From Pirellula sp. (lineage in GTDB: Bacteria > Planctomycetota > Planctomycetia > Pirellulales > PNKZ01), in the NCBI GenBank assembly GCA_013822735.1, contig PNKZ01000018.1:62001-126000 (forward strand): 64,000 nt of DNA. The letters are read 5' to 3'. This document shows, piece by piece, positions 26,122 through 35,510 of this stretch (within the stretch, counting starts at the first letter, position 1; every line of letters begins with the position of its first letter). The notes beneath the pieces were generated by a model. That model was not told where the DNA came from. It saw nothing but the letters and a program-made list of their open reading frames with translations, and did not search any database. The position numbers and the translations under genes were made by a program.

Positions 26122-29100
26122 TCATTCGTGATCTTTTTATTGACGGCTTCGGCGTCTGGAACGACATCGAACTCAACGAACTCGACGGGGGGCTTACGCT
26201 CCTGTACGGCGAGAACGAAACCGGCAAGACGACGCTGCTCGAATTCATGCGCAGCGTGCTCTACGGCTTTAGCGAAGAGCGCCGCAAAAAATACTTGCCG
26301 CCGGTTCATGGCGGCATGGGAGGCGGCCTGCTCAGCGTGGAATCGCATGCGGGCAAGTTCCGCATTCGCCGCCGCGCGGAGGGGGACCCGACCGTCGGCC
26401 GGCTCGACCTGACCAATCTTCAAGGCACTGCGCAAGACTCGCGCCTGCTGAAGAAGGTGATCGCCGATCTCGACGAAAATACGTTTGAAAACGTCTTCGC
26501 CCTCGGCCTGAGCGAGATCCAAGAGCTCAGCAGCTTGAGCGGCGCGGGCGCGGCGGAGTTTCTGTACGACTTGGCCGTCGGCTCCGGCGGCGTATCGCTG
26601 ACCGAAGTCCATCGCGAACTGACGAACTCCTGCAACCGGCTCTTCTCCAGCGAGCGCAATTCGACGGTCGGCCAATTGCTCGACCGGCGCTCGACCCTGA
26701 AATCGGAAATCGAACACTTGCGCCAGCATGGGCGCGGCTACGCCCTGTTGGCCGACGAGCGCCAGCGGTTGGCCGGCGACGTCGAACGGTGCGAAGTCGA
26801 ATCGGACGAATTGCGCCGCAACGCCGATCTGCTCGAAGCCGCCATCACGGTGCACGACCGTTGGCATCGGCGCATTGAAGTTGAAGGCGAACTGACCAAG
26901 CTTGTCGACCTGAAGCCGATCGCCGAAGACGTTTGGCATAAGCTCTCGCAGCTCAAGCAGCGCTACCGCGAACAACGTCCGCAGATCGAACGCTTGAAGA
27001 AAGAGCGGGCCGACGCGCGTAAGCAAGCCGCGGCGGTGCGCGTGAATCGCGTCGTTTGGCAGCAAGGCCCGCGCATCGAAGTGCTGGCCGCGCAAGAGGC
27101 TTGGATCGAATCGCTGGAAACTGAAATCCGCAAGCTCGAACAAGAAGCGCCGCAAAAGACCGGCTCGACGGGCGGCATGGGAAGCTCGGGCGGTACGGCG
27201 GGCGGACCCCGTCGCGAATCGCTCTCCGCCGAATGGGTGAAGCTCGGGCTCACGCCGGCTTCGGCCGAGAAGCTCAGCGATCGTAAGGCGCTCCGCAACC
27301 TGCAACGGGCCTTCCGCGAACATGCCGCCGCAGACAAACGGCTCGGCATCGCGGCCGAAGCGGAAGCACGGCGGCGCGAGATTGTGGAAGCGGCCGCGGC
27401 CGCCGAAGACGAAGTGAAAGTGGTGATCCACGGACGCCGCGATCCGGCGGGATCGCTGGAAGAAAAATCGCAACTGGTCGGCAACCTGCGCAAGCGCGTG
27501 CAGCTCGACCAAAAGATCGAACAACTCACCGGCCATCGCGACGAAGCCCAACGGCAGCTGCGCGAAAAGCTGGCGATGAACACCGTGCCGGCCGACGCCA
27601 TTTTTAATCCCGGCATGTTCTTCGTGGTCGGGATCGCCGCGTTTCTCTCGGGCATCGTGCTGCCCGACAGCGTCGTCGGCGACGGCGTGCTACGGACTTT
27701 GCTTACGATCGCGGGCGGCATGAGCGCGCTCTTCTCGGGCGCGTTCAAAGTGATGCGCGACTCCGCGAACAACGAACAACTCGACACGCTCCGTCGACAA
27801 TCGCGGACCATCGAAACACAATTGCATGAACTGACCGGCGAGCGCGACCAAATCGACGCCTTGCTCCCGCCGGGGGGCGGCCCGATGTTGGCCCGATTGC
27901 AAACGGCCGAGCGTGAGCTTTCGGTGCACGAAGAAACCAGTGCCGGCGAAACGGCCTCGGTTTCGCGACGCTCCGTGGTGCGCGAAGACTTGGAAGAAGT
28001 GCGGGTCGAACTGCGCGTGGCTCAAGAAGAAGCGACGAAGACGCAAAAGCGACTTCGCCAAGAAATGGAACGCTTCGGCCTGCCGGAGCGGATGACCTGG
28101 CAACAAATTCGCGGCGCGGCGAAGAACCGGGCTCGCCACAATTTCGGCCGGAAGAAGGAAGAACGCCGCCAGAAGTATTTGCAGCAACGTCGCAGCGAGC
28201 TTGCGCTCGTGGCCGATCGAATTGCGCAGCTCTTCGTGGAAGCGCAGATCGAGCCGCAAGGGGAACGCTTGGTCGATCACTTGCATCACCTGATCGGCGA
28301 ATGGAAGCGTAATGAAGACCTGCTGGAACGGCGCAAGAGCCTGCGGCAGGAGTACAAGATTCTCGACCGCAAGCTGAAGAGCGCCCGACGCGACGTCGGC
28401 GGGTTGGTACGGCGACGGAAGTCGCTCCTGCGGTCGCTCGGCGTAACGAAGGAAAGCCAACTCCACGCACGGCGCGAGAAGCTGGCTCGTCGCGATGCTT
28501 TGAATCTGGAGCACGAGTCGCTCTCGCGCGAGATTCTCGCCGCGCTCGGTTCGCGCGGCGACGAGAGCGACTTGCGCTCGCGCTACGACCAGTACCCGCT
28601 GCCGCAGCTCGAAAAGCGGTGGACGGAGCTGGGCGAGCGGCTTTCGGCGCTGGAGAAGCGGCTGAAGGAACTCTACGAAGAGCAGGGGCGTTTGCAGCAA
28701 AAGCTGGAGACGATCGCCTCCGACCGTTCGCTGCCGCGGAAGATTTACGAACTGAAGAATGTGGAACGCCAGATCGAAGAGACGCTCCAAAAGTGGGAGA
28801 ACCACACCGTCGCGCAGCGGTTGCTCGAAGCGGTGCGGAAGAAATACGAAGCGGAGCGGCAGCCGGAAACGTTGCGCGAAGCGTCGCGTTATTTCGAGCG
28901 GCTGACCGAAGGAAAGTACAAACGGGTTTGGACCCCGCTCGAGGCCGGCGTGCTGTTCGTCGATACGGCCGCCACGGAAGCGAAGCCGGGCGAAACGCTC
29001 AAGGTGGAAGTATTGAGCCGCGGTACGCGCGAACAACTCTTCCTCGCGCTACGATTGGCGCTGGTCGATCTGTACTCGCGCCGCGGCAAGGTGATGCCGC

Positions 29101-29693
29101 TGGTGCTCGACGACGTGCTCGTGAACTTCGACACGCGCCGTACGCGCTTGGCGGCCGAGCTTCTCTGCGACTTCGCGAACGATCACCGTCAGGTGCTGCT
29201 CTTCACCTGCCATGAGCATATCTATCGGCTGTTCCGCACGCTACGTTCCGACGTGCGCCTGCTGCCGGGCCAGATGATTCAAGAAGAGCCGGAGGGTCCG
29301 GTCCGCGTGGTCGAGAAGGTTGTGGAGCGCGTCGTCGAGAAGGTGGTGAAGGTGAAGGAGCCGGTCTACATGCCGGCCGCCGAACTACCGCCGTCGTTGC
29401 CGCTGCCGAAGTTCGACGGGACCGGCGTCTTCCATTTGCCGCCGCCGCTACGCAAAGCCGCGCCGCCGCCCCCTCCACCGCCGCAGGCGGTCGTGGTCGA
29501 GCCGCAGTATGAAGAGGTTGAGGAAGAGGTCGTCGTCGAGGCGCCGCCGCGCACCATCGTGCATACGAAACGGATCGGCTATCCGGTCGTGCCGCTGTGG
29601 AACCCGGCGACTCCCTTCGCCGGAGCCGAATGGCAAGCGACGATCGAGGACCAAACGGGCGAAGTCGTCATTTCCTCGAACGGCAAGCACTAG
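26118..29693 (+). CDS. YhaN/SbcC-like SMC-family AAA ATPase with a central membrane hairpin
   Basis: 1191 residues. The N-terminal ATPase half begins IRDLFIDGFGVWNDIEL and holds Walker A YGENETGKTTLLEF (about residues 34-47). Residues 170-950 are long coiled coils interrupted near 495-540 by two hydrophobic segments (MFFVVGIAAFLSGIVLP and LLTIAGGMSALFSG), a hallmark of the YhaN branch. The C-terminal half has the ABC-like signature LSRGTREQLFLALRLAL and Walker B VMPLVLDDVLVNFD. Downstream of the ATPase is a Val/Lys/Glu coiled repeat and a Pro-rich tail, seemingly lineage-specific. The partner is the overlapping SbcD-like gene. Known SMC/Rad50-type complexes tether or process DNA ends; a membrane-bound version is suggested here. 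Confidence 0.88.
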   Translation: MIIRDLFIDGFGVWNDIELNELDGGLTLLYGENETGKTTLLEFMRSVLYGFSEERRKKYLPPVHGGMGGGLLSVESHAGKFRIRRRAEGDPTVGRLDLTNLQGTAQDSRLLKKVIADLDENTFENVFALGLSEIQELSSLSGAGAAEFLYDLAVGSGGVSLTEVHRELTNSCNRLFSSERNSTVGQLLDRRSTLKSEIEHLRQHGRGYALLADERQRLAGDVERCEVESDELRRNADLLEAAITVHDRWHRRIEVEGELTKLVDLKPIAEDVWHKLSQLKQRYREQRPQIERLKKERADARKQAAAVRVNRVVWQQGPRIEVLAAQEAWIESLETEIRKLEQEAPQKTGSTGGMGSSGGTAGGPRRESLSAEWVKLGLTPASAEKLSDRKALRNLQRAFREHAAADKRLGIAAEAEARRREIVEAAAAAEDEVKVVIHGRRDPAGSLEEKSQLVGNLRKRVQLDQKIEQLTGHRDEAQRQLREKLAMNTVPADAIFNPGMFFVVGIAAFLSGIVLPDSVVGDGVLRTLLTIAGGMSALFSGAFKVMRDSANNEQLDTLRRQSRTIETQLHELTGERDQIDALLPPGGGPMLARLQTAERELSVHEETSAGETASVSRRSVVREDLEEVRVELRVAQEEATKTQKRLRQEMERFGLPERMTWQQIRGAAKNRARHNFGRKKEERRQKYLQQRRSELALVADRIAQLFVEAQIEPQGERLVDHLHHLIGEWKRNEDLLERRKSLRQEYKILDRKLKSARRDVGGLVRRRKSLLRSLGVTKESQLHARREKLARRDALNLEHESLSREILAALGSRGDESDLRSRYDQYPLPQLEKRWTELGERLSALEKRLKELYEEQGRLQQKLETIASDRSLPRKIYELKNVERQIEETLQKWENHTVAQRLLEAVRKKYEAERQPETLREASRYFERLTEGKYKRVWTPLEAGVLFVDTAATEAKPGETLKVEVLSRGTREQLFLALRLALVDLYSRRGKVMPLVLDDVLVNFDTRRTRLAAELLCDFANDHRQVLLFTCHEHIYRLFRTLRSDVRLLPGQMIQEEPEGPVRVVEKVVERVVEKVVKVKEPVYMPAAELPPSLPLPKFDGTGVFHLPPPLRKAAPPPPPPPQAVVVEPQYEEVEEEVVVEAPPRTIVHTKRIGYPVVPLWNPATPFAGAEWQATIEDQTGEVVISSNGKH

Positions 29694-29801
29694 GGAAAGT
29701 GAGAAGTCGGAATGCAATACGCAGAACTTCGGAGTACACTCGAAACGTGCTCCATTGCTTCTCTGTTTTGCCTTTCGACCTTTGCCGTCTGACTTTCCTT
29801 C

Positions 29802-30287
29802 ATGCGTCTCTACATCATTCGTCATGCGTGGGCCGGCGACCCCGGACCCCAGTGGCCCGACGACGCCAAGCGTCCGCTGACCGACGACGGCAAGCGCCGG
29901 TTTCGCAAAGTTGCCGACGTGCTCGGCGAGCGCGGATTCGCGCCGCGGCTCGTGGTTACGAGCCCGTACGTTCGCGCTCGGCAAACGGCCGACATTCTCG
30001 TCGACCGTTTGCAGCCCACGCCCGAGTTGCACGTGCTCGACGCGTTGCAATGCGGCTCCGATTTGGAAGCGGCCTTGCGATTTACCGCGGCGCGCACGGA
30101 GTCGGAAATCGCCTGGGTCGGCCACATGCCGGACGTCGCGACGATGACCTCGGCGCTCATCGGCGACCATGGCGCGGCGCTCGACTTCAGCAAGGGAGCC
30201 GTGGCCGCGCTTGATTTTGAAGGCCCGCCTGCCGTCGGCGCAGGCGTCTTGCGCTGGTTCGTCACGGCGAAGTTGCTCGGTTGTTAA
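29802..30287 (+). CDS. sixA: SixA-type phosphohistidine phosphatase
   Basis: 161 residues. The histidine phosphatase core starts MRLYIIRHAWAGD, where R7-H8 match the catalytic RH motif (the canonical glycine is Ala here), and has LVVTSPYVRARQTADIL and the second catalytic His in WVGHMPD (H108). The length equals that of E. coli SixA, which removes phosphate from histidine in phosphotransfer proteins such as ArcB and PTS NPr. The local substrate is unknown. An AT-rich 136-base inverted repeat lies between it and sufU. Confidence 0.88.
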   Translation: MRLYIIRHAWAGDPGPQWPDDAKRPLTDDGKRRFRKVADVLGERGFAPRLVVTSPYVRARQTADILVDRLQPTPELHVLDALQCGSDLEAALRFTAARTESEIAWVGHMPDVATMTSALIGDHGAALDFSKGAVAALDFEGPPAVGAGVLRWFVTAKLLGC

Positions 30288-30304
30288 GCGCCTGCGGCAA
30301 GTGA

Positions 30305-30440
30305 CCAATGACCGAGCACTAAATTCCAAACAATTCCCAAAGGACCGAATGACCAAACCGGCGCTGCTTCGTCGCACCTGCTGCGGTTGTTAAGTCCTCG
30401 GTCATTCGTATTTGTTTGGAATTTGGTGCTCGGTCATTGG
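30305..30440. repeat. AT-rich inverted repeat with 29-bp arms, copy 1
   Basis: Arms 30305-30333 (begins CCAATGACCGAGCAC) and 30412-30440 (ends GCTCGGTCATTGG) match in 28 of 29 positions as inverted copies, with a 78-bp centre. Copies at 34686-34821 and 45296-45415 share the core AAATTCCAAACAA. The AT content contrasts sharply with the GC-rich genes around it. All three lie just downstream of a + strand gene. Confidence 0.8.
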
Positions 30441-30603
30441 AATTTCCCGTTGGGGAGCATTCACTTGGCAGTTCGACGAAGCGTAGGGCGTCACCCATCG
30501 GGCGGTTGTCGCTCCGCCGGGCTCCACCTAAGATGGTGATACGCGGGAGCGACTCGGCTCGCGCGCTTAGCACTTGCCATCTTCCGCAACTTGCCGCACC
30601 GCT

Positions 30604-31113
30604 ATGTCGTTTGATCGCCCGGACGAAGACGAACTTTACCAGGAACACATCCTCGATCATTACGAGGACCCGTTCCATCGCGGCCATTGTCCGCATACGA
30701 CGCATGCGCACGAGGACGATAATCCGCTGTGCGGCGACGTCGTGCGGATCGAACTCGACCTGGGGGACGACGCCGGCAAGATCGCCGAGGCCTACTTCAA
30801 TGGCGACGGCTGCTGCATCAGCCAAGCGTCGGCCTCGATGCTTGTGGAACATGTGATCGGCAAGTCGATCGACGAAGTGAAGAATTTCAAGGCCGAAGAT
30901 ATGCTCGCGCTGTTCGGCGCGAAGCTTACGCCCAATCGACAGAAGTGCTGCCTGCTGTCGTGGCGCGTGCTGCAGCAAGCGATCTATTCGCCGGTGGCGA
31001 CGGTCGACGTCGACGCCCCGCCGAGTGATTTGCCCGGTCCTCCGCGAACGCTGGGCCAAGCCGAGGCCCAAGACTCCGCCGCCGAAGCGGCCCGCCGCGG
31101 CCAAGCCCCGTAA
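30604..31113 (+). CDS. sufU: Iron-sulphur cluster scaffold / sulphur acceptor SufU
   Basis: 169 residues from ATG 30604. The NifU/IscU-like fold shows YQEHILDHYEDPFHRG, then NPLCGDVV (C43, D45), GDGCCISQASASMLVEH (C70) and RQKCCLLSW (C115/C116), the three Cys plus Asp that bind zinc or an Fe-S cluster. SufU accepts persulphide from SufS through a zinc site in Firmicutes-type SUF systems. The C-terminal 35 residues are Pro/Ala-rich and specific to this protein. It precedes sufS by 43 bases, making a two-gene unit. Confidence 0.9.
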   Translation: MSFDRPDEDELYQEHILDHYEDPFHRGHCPHTTHAHEDDNPLCGDVVRIELDLGDDAGKIAEAYFNGDGCCISQASASMLVEHVIGKSIDEVKNFKAEDMLALFGAKLTPNRQKCCLLSWRVLQQAIYSPVATVDVDAPPSDLPGPPRTLGQAEAQDSAAEAARRGQAP

Positions 31114-31156
31114 GAAGAACACTGCAGATAGAACACTGCGAAAGCTCCGTGCACGC

Positions 31157-32440
31157 ATGGCGACCGCCGTCCCCACCACTTCCCACGCCGTCCCTTTCGA
31201 CCCGGAATCGATCCGCGGCGATTTTCCGATTTTGCAAACGCGCCTGCATGCCACGGACGGCAATTCCGGCGTGCCGCTGGTGTATCTCGACAACGCCGCC
31301 ACGACGCAGCGGCCGCGGCAAGTCATCCAATCGCTCGTCGACGTCTACGAGAAGCATTACGCCAACGTCCATCGCGGCATCCATTGGCTGAGCGATCAGA
31401 GCACCGACCTCTACGAAGAAGCGCGCGAGAAGACGCGCGTCTTCATCAACGCCGCCGCCCGCGAAGAAGTGATCTTCAGCTACGGCACGACCGAGGGCAT
31501 TAACCTCGTCGCCCGCAGTTGGGGCGATGCCAACGTCAAAGCCGGCGACGAAATCCTCCTCAGCGAGATGGAGCACCACGCCAACCTCGTGCCGTGGTTC
31601 CAACTCGCCGAGCGCACCGGGTGCAAGGTGCGGCACTTGCCGATCACCGACGACGGCCAACTCGTGCTCGACGCCTTGCCGAAGATGCTCACCGACCGCA
31701 CGAAGCTCGTCGCCGTCACGGCGGTGTCGAACGTGCTCGGCACCATCAACCCGCTGCCGGAGATCATTCGCCAAGCCCACGCGGCCGGCGCGAAGGTGCT
31801 GGTCGACGCGGCTCAAAGCGTGCCGCACATGCGCACCGACGTGCAGGCGCTCGATTGCGATTTCCTCGCCTTCAGCGGCCACAAGATGCTCGGTCCGTCC
31901 GGCGTCGGCATCCTCTACGGCAAGCGCGAACTGCTCGACGCCATGCCCCCGTTTCTCGGCGGCGGCAGCATGATTCGCCGCGTCCGGCTCGACGGCTTCG
32001 AGTCCGCCGACCTGCCCGCGAAGTTTGAAGCAGGCACGCCGCCGATCGTCCCTGCCATCGGGCTCGGCGCGGCCATCGACTATCTGAATCAAGTTGGTCT
32101 CGACGCCATCCACGCGCAAGAAACGTTGCTCACGCTCAAGGCCCACGAAGTGCTCGAGGGGCTCGACGCCGGCGTTCGCTTCCTTGGGCCCGAGCCGGCG
32201 AAGAAGGCCGGCATCGTGAGCTTTACGATGAAGACGATGCACGCCCACGACATCGCCCAATTGCTCGATCGGGCCGGCGTCGCCGTGCGTGCCGGGCACC
32301 ATTGCACGATGCCGCTCCATAAGCGACTCGGCGTCACGGCCAGCGCCCGCGCGAGCTTCTACTTTTACAACACCACGGCCGAGGTCGAAACGTTCGGCCG
32401 CGCACTGGGCGAAGCATTGCGCATCTTTAAGCGGAAGTAA
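31157..32440 (+). CDS. sufS: Cysteine desulfurase SufS
   Basis: 427 residues from the ATG at 31157; longer upstream frames overlap sufU and look non-coding. This is a group II class V aminotransferase: YLDNAATTQRP at the N-terminus, NVHRGIHWLSDQST, ATEGI-like GTTEGINLVARSWG, PLP-binding Lys in FSGHKMLGPSGVG (K243), and the nucleophile in RAGHHCTMPLHKRLG (C383). It removes sulphur from L-cysteine as enzyme persulphide and passes it to SufU. Only sufU and sufS are local; sufB/C/D are not in the window. Confidence 0.94.
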   Translation: MATAVPTTSHAVPFDPESIRGDFPILQTRLHATDGNSGVPLVYLDNAATTQRPRQVIQSLVDVYEKHYANVHRGIHWLSDQSTDLYEEAREKTRVFINAAAREEVIFSYGTTEGINLVARSWGDANVKAGDEILLSEMEHHANLVPWFQLAERTGCKVRHLPITDDGQLVLDALPKMLTDRTKLVAVTAVSNVLGTINPLPEIIRQAHAAGAKVLVDAAQSVPHMRTDVQALDCDFLAFSGHKMLGPSGVGILYGKRELLDAMPPFLGGGSMIRRVRLDGFESADLPAKFEAGTPPIVPAIGLGAAIDYLNQVGLDAIHAQETLLTLKAHEVLEGLDAGVRFLGPEPAKKAGIVSFTMKTMHAHDIAQLLDRAGVAVRAGHHCTMPLHKRLGVTASARASFYFYNTTAEVETFGRALGEALRIFKRK

Positions 32441-32447
32441 AACGACC

Positions 32448-34637
32448 ATGCCGCAGCCGCCGCGCAGATTCTCGCCGGGGCGCATCCTGCGCGGCGCGCT
32501 CGTTGGCGCGGGGTTGTTGTTTGCGACGTGCGGCGCATTGCCGCAGGCCCGGGCCGGCGGGAGCGCTGAGAGCGTGTTTCTCGTCGTGAACGAGCGGAGT
32601 TGGTCGTCGCTTTCGATCGCCAATCATTACATCCGCCTGCGCGACATTCCCGCGAGCAACGTGTTCTATCTGGATTGGCAGGACGACAACGAACGGATCG
32701 ATTCCGAGACTTGCCGCACGAAGTTGCTCAAGCCGGTGTTCGCGGAGATTCGTCGCCGCGGACTGCACGACCACATCGACTACGTCGTTTACTCGGCCGA
32801 CTTTCCCTGGCTGATCGATTGCACGGACGATGCCACGCTGGAAATCATGCCCCCCGTGCTTGCGCCGCAGGCCTCGCTTACCGGAGTGACGTTCTTCCAC
32901 GAATGGTTCGTTAACCGCCAAAACGACTACCGGTTCTTTAAAGCCAACGGCTATTACCGGCCGTTCGCCGATAAAGCAGCGCCGTCGTCGCAAGGCTTTC
33001 GCTCCTGGTTCGGTTGGAATGAGGAAGGCCGGTTGCTCGAAGCCGGCGGCATGGGCTATACGCTCTCTGCGATGCTCGGCGTGACGAGCGGGCGCGGCAA
33101 TTCCACGGGCGAAGTGATGCAGGCCCTGACCGCGGCCGTGAAAGCCGACTATTCGAAGCCGGTCGGGAAGATGTATTACGCCAAGAGCGACGACATCCGC
33201 TCGACGACGCGTCATGACTTGTTTCCGCTCGCCGTCGAAGCGATCAAGAACGAAGGAGCCGACGCGGAGATCGTCGAAGGAACGCTGCCGAGCAACCGGC
33301 CCGACGTGCTCGGTCTGATGACGGGCACCGCGGAGTTCAGCATGCTCGATTCCCGTTGCAAGCTGCGCCCCGGCGCCATCGCTGAAAACCTTACGAGCCT
33401 GAGCGGCGTGATGTACGAGCCGTTTGGGCAGACGCCGATTAGCGAGTTTGTGCGCGGCGGCGCGGCGCTCACGGCCGGCCCGATCTACGAGCCGTTCGCC
33501 GTGCCGGACAAATTTGCGAATCCGTACATCCAACTGCATTACGTACGCGGCTGTACGGCGGCCGAGGCCTACTATCAGGCGACGCATGGGCCGTATCAGA
33601 TGCTGGTGCTCGGCGATCCGCTCTGTAAACCTTGGGCGCGGCCGGCGCCCGTGGCGCTCGAGGGAATTCGTACCGGGGAAACGGTCGCCGGCTTAATTCG
33701 ATTTGTACCGACCGGAGGTTTCGAAGGAGGCGCTCCGGTTTCGCGCTTCGAACTTTACATCGACGGCCTGCTGTACAACAAATGCCTTCCCGGCGAAGGG
33801 TGGATTCTCGATACGCGCGCTCTTCCCGACGGTTACCACGAGCTCCGCGCCATGGCGATCGGCAAGGAGCCGCTCGAATGGCGCGCCGGGAGCATCACGT
33901 CGCTGGTCGTCGCCAATCGACAGGCGCAACTTACGCTCTCGCGCGACGGCGAGAAGGACGCGCCGCTGAAGTGGGGCGTGCCGGCCGTGTTGAAGGCCGC
34001 GGCCTCGCAAGAGGGCGCCCCGCCGGTAGGAATTATCATTATGCAAGGGACGCGCCGCATCGGCCAGATTATCGGCGCGAGCGGCGAATTGCGCTTCGAT
34101 CCGCGTATGCTCGGCGTCGGGCCGGTGCGCTTGCAGGCCTTCGCGCTGGGCGCAGCCGGCGGCAAGAGCGACGTCGTCAGCGCCCCGCTGGAACTCTACG
34201 TCGAACCAAGCGATCCGCTGCCGACGTACACCATCGAGGGAGGCGCGAAGTTCGCGCCCGGCGCGTTGCTCACGGCCGGAAAGAAGCCGGCTCGGGCGCT
34301 GGAATCGCAAGCGTTCACCGATTGTCTCCGCGAGGCCCAGGTCGGCGCCGGCGAATCGTTTGAAATCACCGGCATGTTCAATGTCGAAGAAGACGGCGTC
34401 TACCAATTCCATCTGCGCCACGCCCTGCAACTCGAGGTGTTGGTCGACGACCAACTCCTCTCCGACGCCGAGCATGCTCGCTTTACCATCGACTACGTTC
34501 CGGTGCCGCTGGCGACGGGTCTGCACAAGTTGACGCTACGCGGGAAGGTCTTGAAACAGCCCGGCCTCGACGTGCGTTTCGGGCTGCGCGGGTTGCGCGT
34601 GATGAGCCCCGCGTCGATGTCGCACGTCGCGAAATGA
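32448..34637 (+). CDS. Secreted TIGR03790-type protein
   Basis: 729 residues from ATG 32448, seven bases after the sufS stop codon. The signal peptide is GALVGAGLLFATCGALPQARA. The N-terminal two thirds match the TIGR03790 family pattern: VFLVVNERSWSSLSIANHYI, DIPASNVFYLDWQDD, DYVVYSADFPWLIDC and FMTGT-like LGLMTGTAEFSMLDSRCKLRPGA, ending with YEPFAVPDKFANPYIQLHY and MLVLGDPLCKPW. The last 250 residues look like beta-sandwich modules (SRFELYIDGLLYNKCLPGEG). The family is common in planctomycetes and acidobacteria, is exported, and has no known activity. Linkage to SUF genes is probably positional. Confidence 0.8.
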   Translation: MPQPPRRFSPGRILRGALVGAGLLFATCGALPQARAGGSAESVFLVVNERSWSSLSIANHYIRLRDIPASNVFYLDWQDDNERIDSETCRTKLLKPVFAEIRRRGLHDHIDYVVYSADFPWLIDCTDDATLEIMPPVLAPQASLTGVTFFHEWFVNRQNDYRFFKANGYYRPFADKAAPSSQGFRSWFGWNEEGRLLEAGGMGYTLSAMLGVTSGRGNSTGEVMQALTAAVKADYSKPVGKMYYAKSDDIRSTTRHDLFPLAVEAIKNEGADAEIVEGTLPSNRPDVLGLMTGTAEFSMLDSRCKLRPGAIAENLTSLSGVMYEPFGQTPISEFVRGGAALTAGPIYEPFAVPDKFANPYIQLHYVRGCTAAEAYYQATHGPYQMLVLGDPLCKPWARPAPVALEGIRTGETVAGLIRFVPTGGFEGGAPVSRFELYIDGLLYNKCLPGEGWILDTRALPDGYHELRAMAIGKEPLEWRAGSITSLVVANRQAQLTLSRDGEKDAPLKWGVPAVLKAAASQEGAPPVGIIIMQGTRRIGQIIGASGELRFDPRMLGVGPVRLQAFALGAAGGKSDVVSAPLELYVEPSDPLPTYTIEGGAKFAPGALLTAGKKPARALESQAFTDCLREAQVGAGESFEITGMFNVEEDGVYQFHLRHALQLEVLVDDQLLSDAEHARFTIDYVPVPLATGLHKLTLRGKVLKQPGLDVRFGLRGLRVMSPASMSHVAK

Positions 34638-34685
34638 ATAAGGCGCTTCGTCGAGCCGTAAGGCCGACGTGTCTGAAACAAATGA

Positions 34686-34821
34686 CCAATGACCAAGCAT
34701 CAAATTCCAAACAAGGACCAATGTCCGAATAAGGAAATGATCGAAACAATTCTTCGACGACTCATACGTATTCGGTCATTTGAGTTTTGAGTTTGTTTGG
34801 AATTTGGTGCTTGGTAGTTGG
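34686..34821. repeat. AT-rich inverted repeat with 29-bp arms, copy 2
   Basis: Arms 34686-34714 and 34793-34821 are near-perfect inverted copies around a 78-bp centre, the same size as copy 1. The right arm ends 12 bases before the tadA start codon, so the element occupies the place where a tadA promoter or leader would be. Confidence 0.8.
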
Positions 34822-34832
34822 AATTTAACCGC

Positions 34833-35312
34833 ATGGACGATCTCGAAGCCTTCTCGCATCAGCACTTCATGCGGCTCGCGTTGCGCGAAGCGGAGCGGGC
34901 CTACTTAGAAGACGAAGTGCCGGTCGGGGCCGTGATCGTACATGGCGAAGACATCATCGCCTCGGCCCACAACCAACGGGAACAACTGCACGATCCGACG
35001 GCCCACGCCGAAATGATCGCCATCACCCAGGCCGCCGAAGCGCTCGGTAGTTGGCGGCTCGATGCCTGCGTGCTCTATGTCACGCTGGAGCCGTGTCCGA
35101 TGTGCGCCGGCGCCATCATTCAGGCCCGCATCCCGTGGGTCGTGTACGGCGCGGCCGACCCGAAGGCCGGCGCGGTCGATTCGCTATTTCATCTGTTGCA
35201 CGACGCCCGCCTCAACCACCGCTGCCAAACCACGGCCGGCGTCATGGCCCCCGAATGCGGCGACATTCTGAGCCGCTTCTTCCAAGAGAAGCGCCGGCTG
35301 GGGAAGAAGTAG
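34833..35312 (+). CDS. tadA: tRNA-specific adenosine deaminase
   Basis: 159 residues from ATG 34833. The deaminase zinc site is complete: [11 protein letters not shown] (H58, catalytic E60) and [11 protein letters not shown] (C88, C91). The C-terminal helix region contains the usual FFQEKRR ending. TadA deaminates adenosine 34 of tRNA-Arg(ACG) to inosine, an essential decoding step. An AT-rich inverted repeat lies directly upstream and may supply or replace its promoter. Confidence 0.92.
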   Translation: MDDLEAFSHQHFMRLALREAERAYLEDEVPVGAVIVHGEDIIASAHNQREQLHDPTAHAEMIAITQAAEALGSWRLDACVLYVTLEPCPMCAGAIIQARIPWVVYGAADPKAGAVDSLFHLLHDARLNHRCQTTAGVMAPECGDILSRFFQEKRRLGKK

Positions 35313-35376
35313 AAGAAATGCTGAATGCGGAATGAAGAGTGCCGAATGCTGAACAAGCCCGCGGCAGCGCGCGACT

Positions 35377-35510
35377 TTCTCCCCTCTGCCCTTGCGGGAG
35401 AGGGGCCGGGGGTGAGGGGTAAGAATCACCATCGTCCGTAACTACAGCTCACCCCTCACCCGTCTCGCCCTTATCGGGCGAGCCATCCTCTCCCGCAAGG
35501 GGCGAGAGGA
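35377..35510. repeat. GC-rich hairpin repeat, copy A, encoding the end of the DUF559 gene
   Basis: The unit starts with a hairpin around CCCTTGCGGGAG, runs through GGCCGGGGGTGAGGGG, a central AATCACCATCGTC block, CTCACCCCTCACCCGTCTCGCCC, and ends with the inverted hairpin CTCTCCCGCAAGGGG. It is a direct repeat of 36091-36231, with most positions identical apart from the small loop. It covers the stop codon and last 20 codons of the minus-strand DUF559 gene. Confidence 0.8.
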
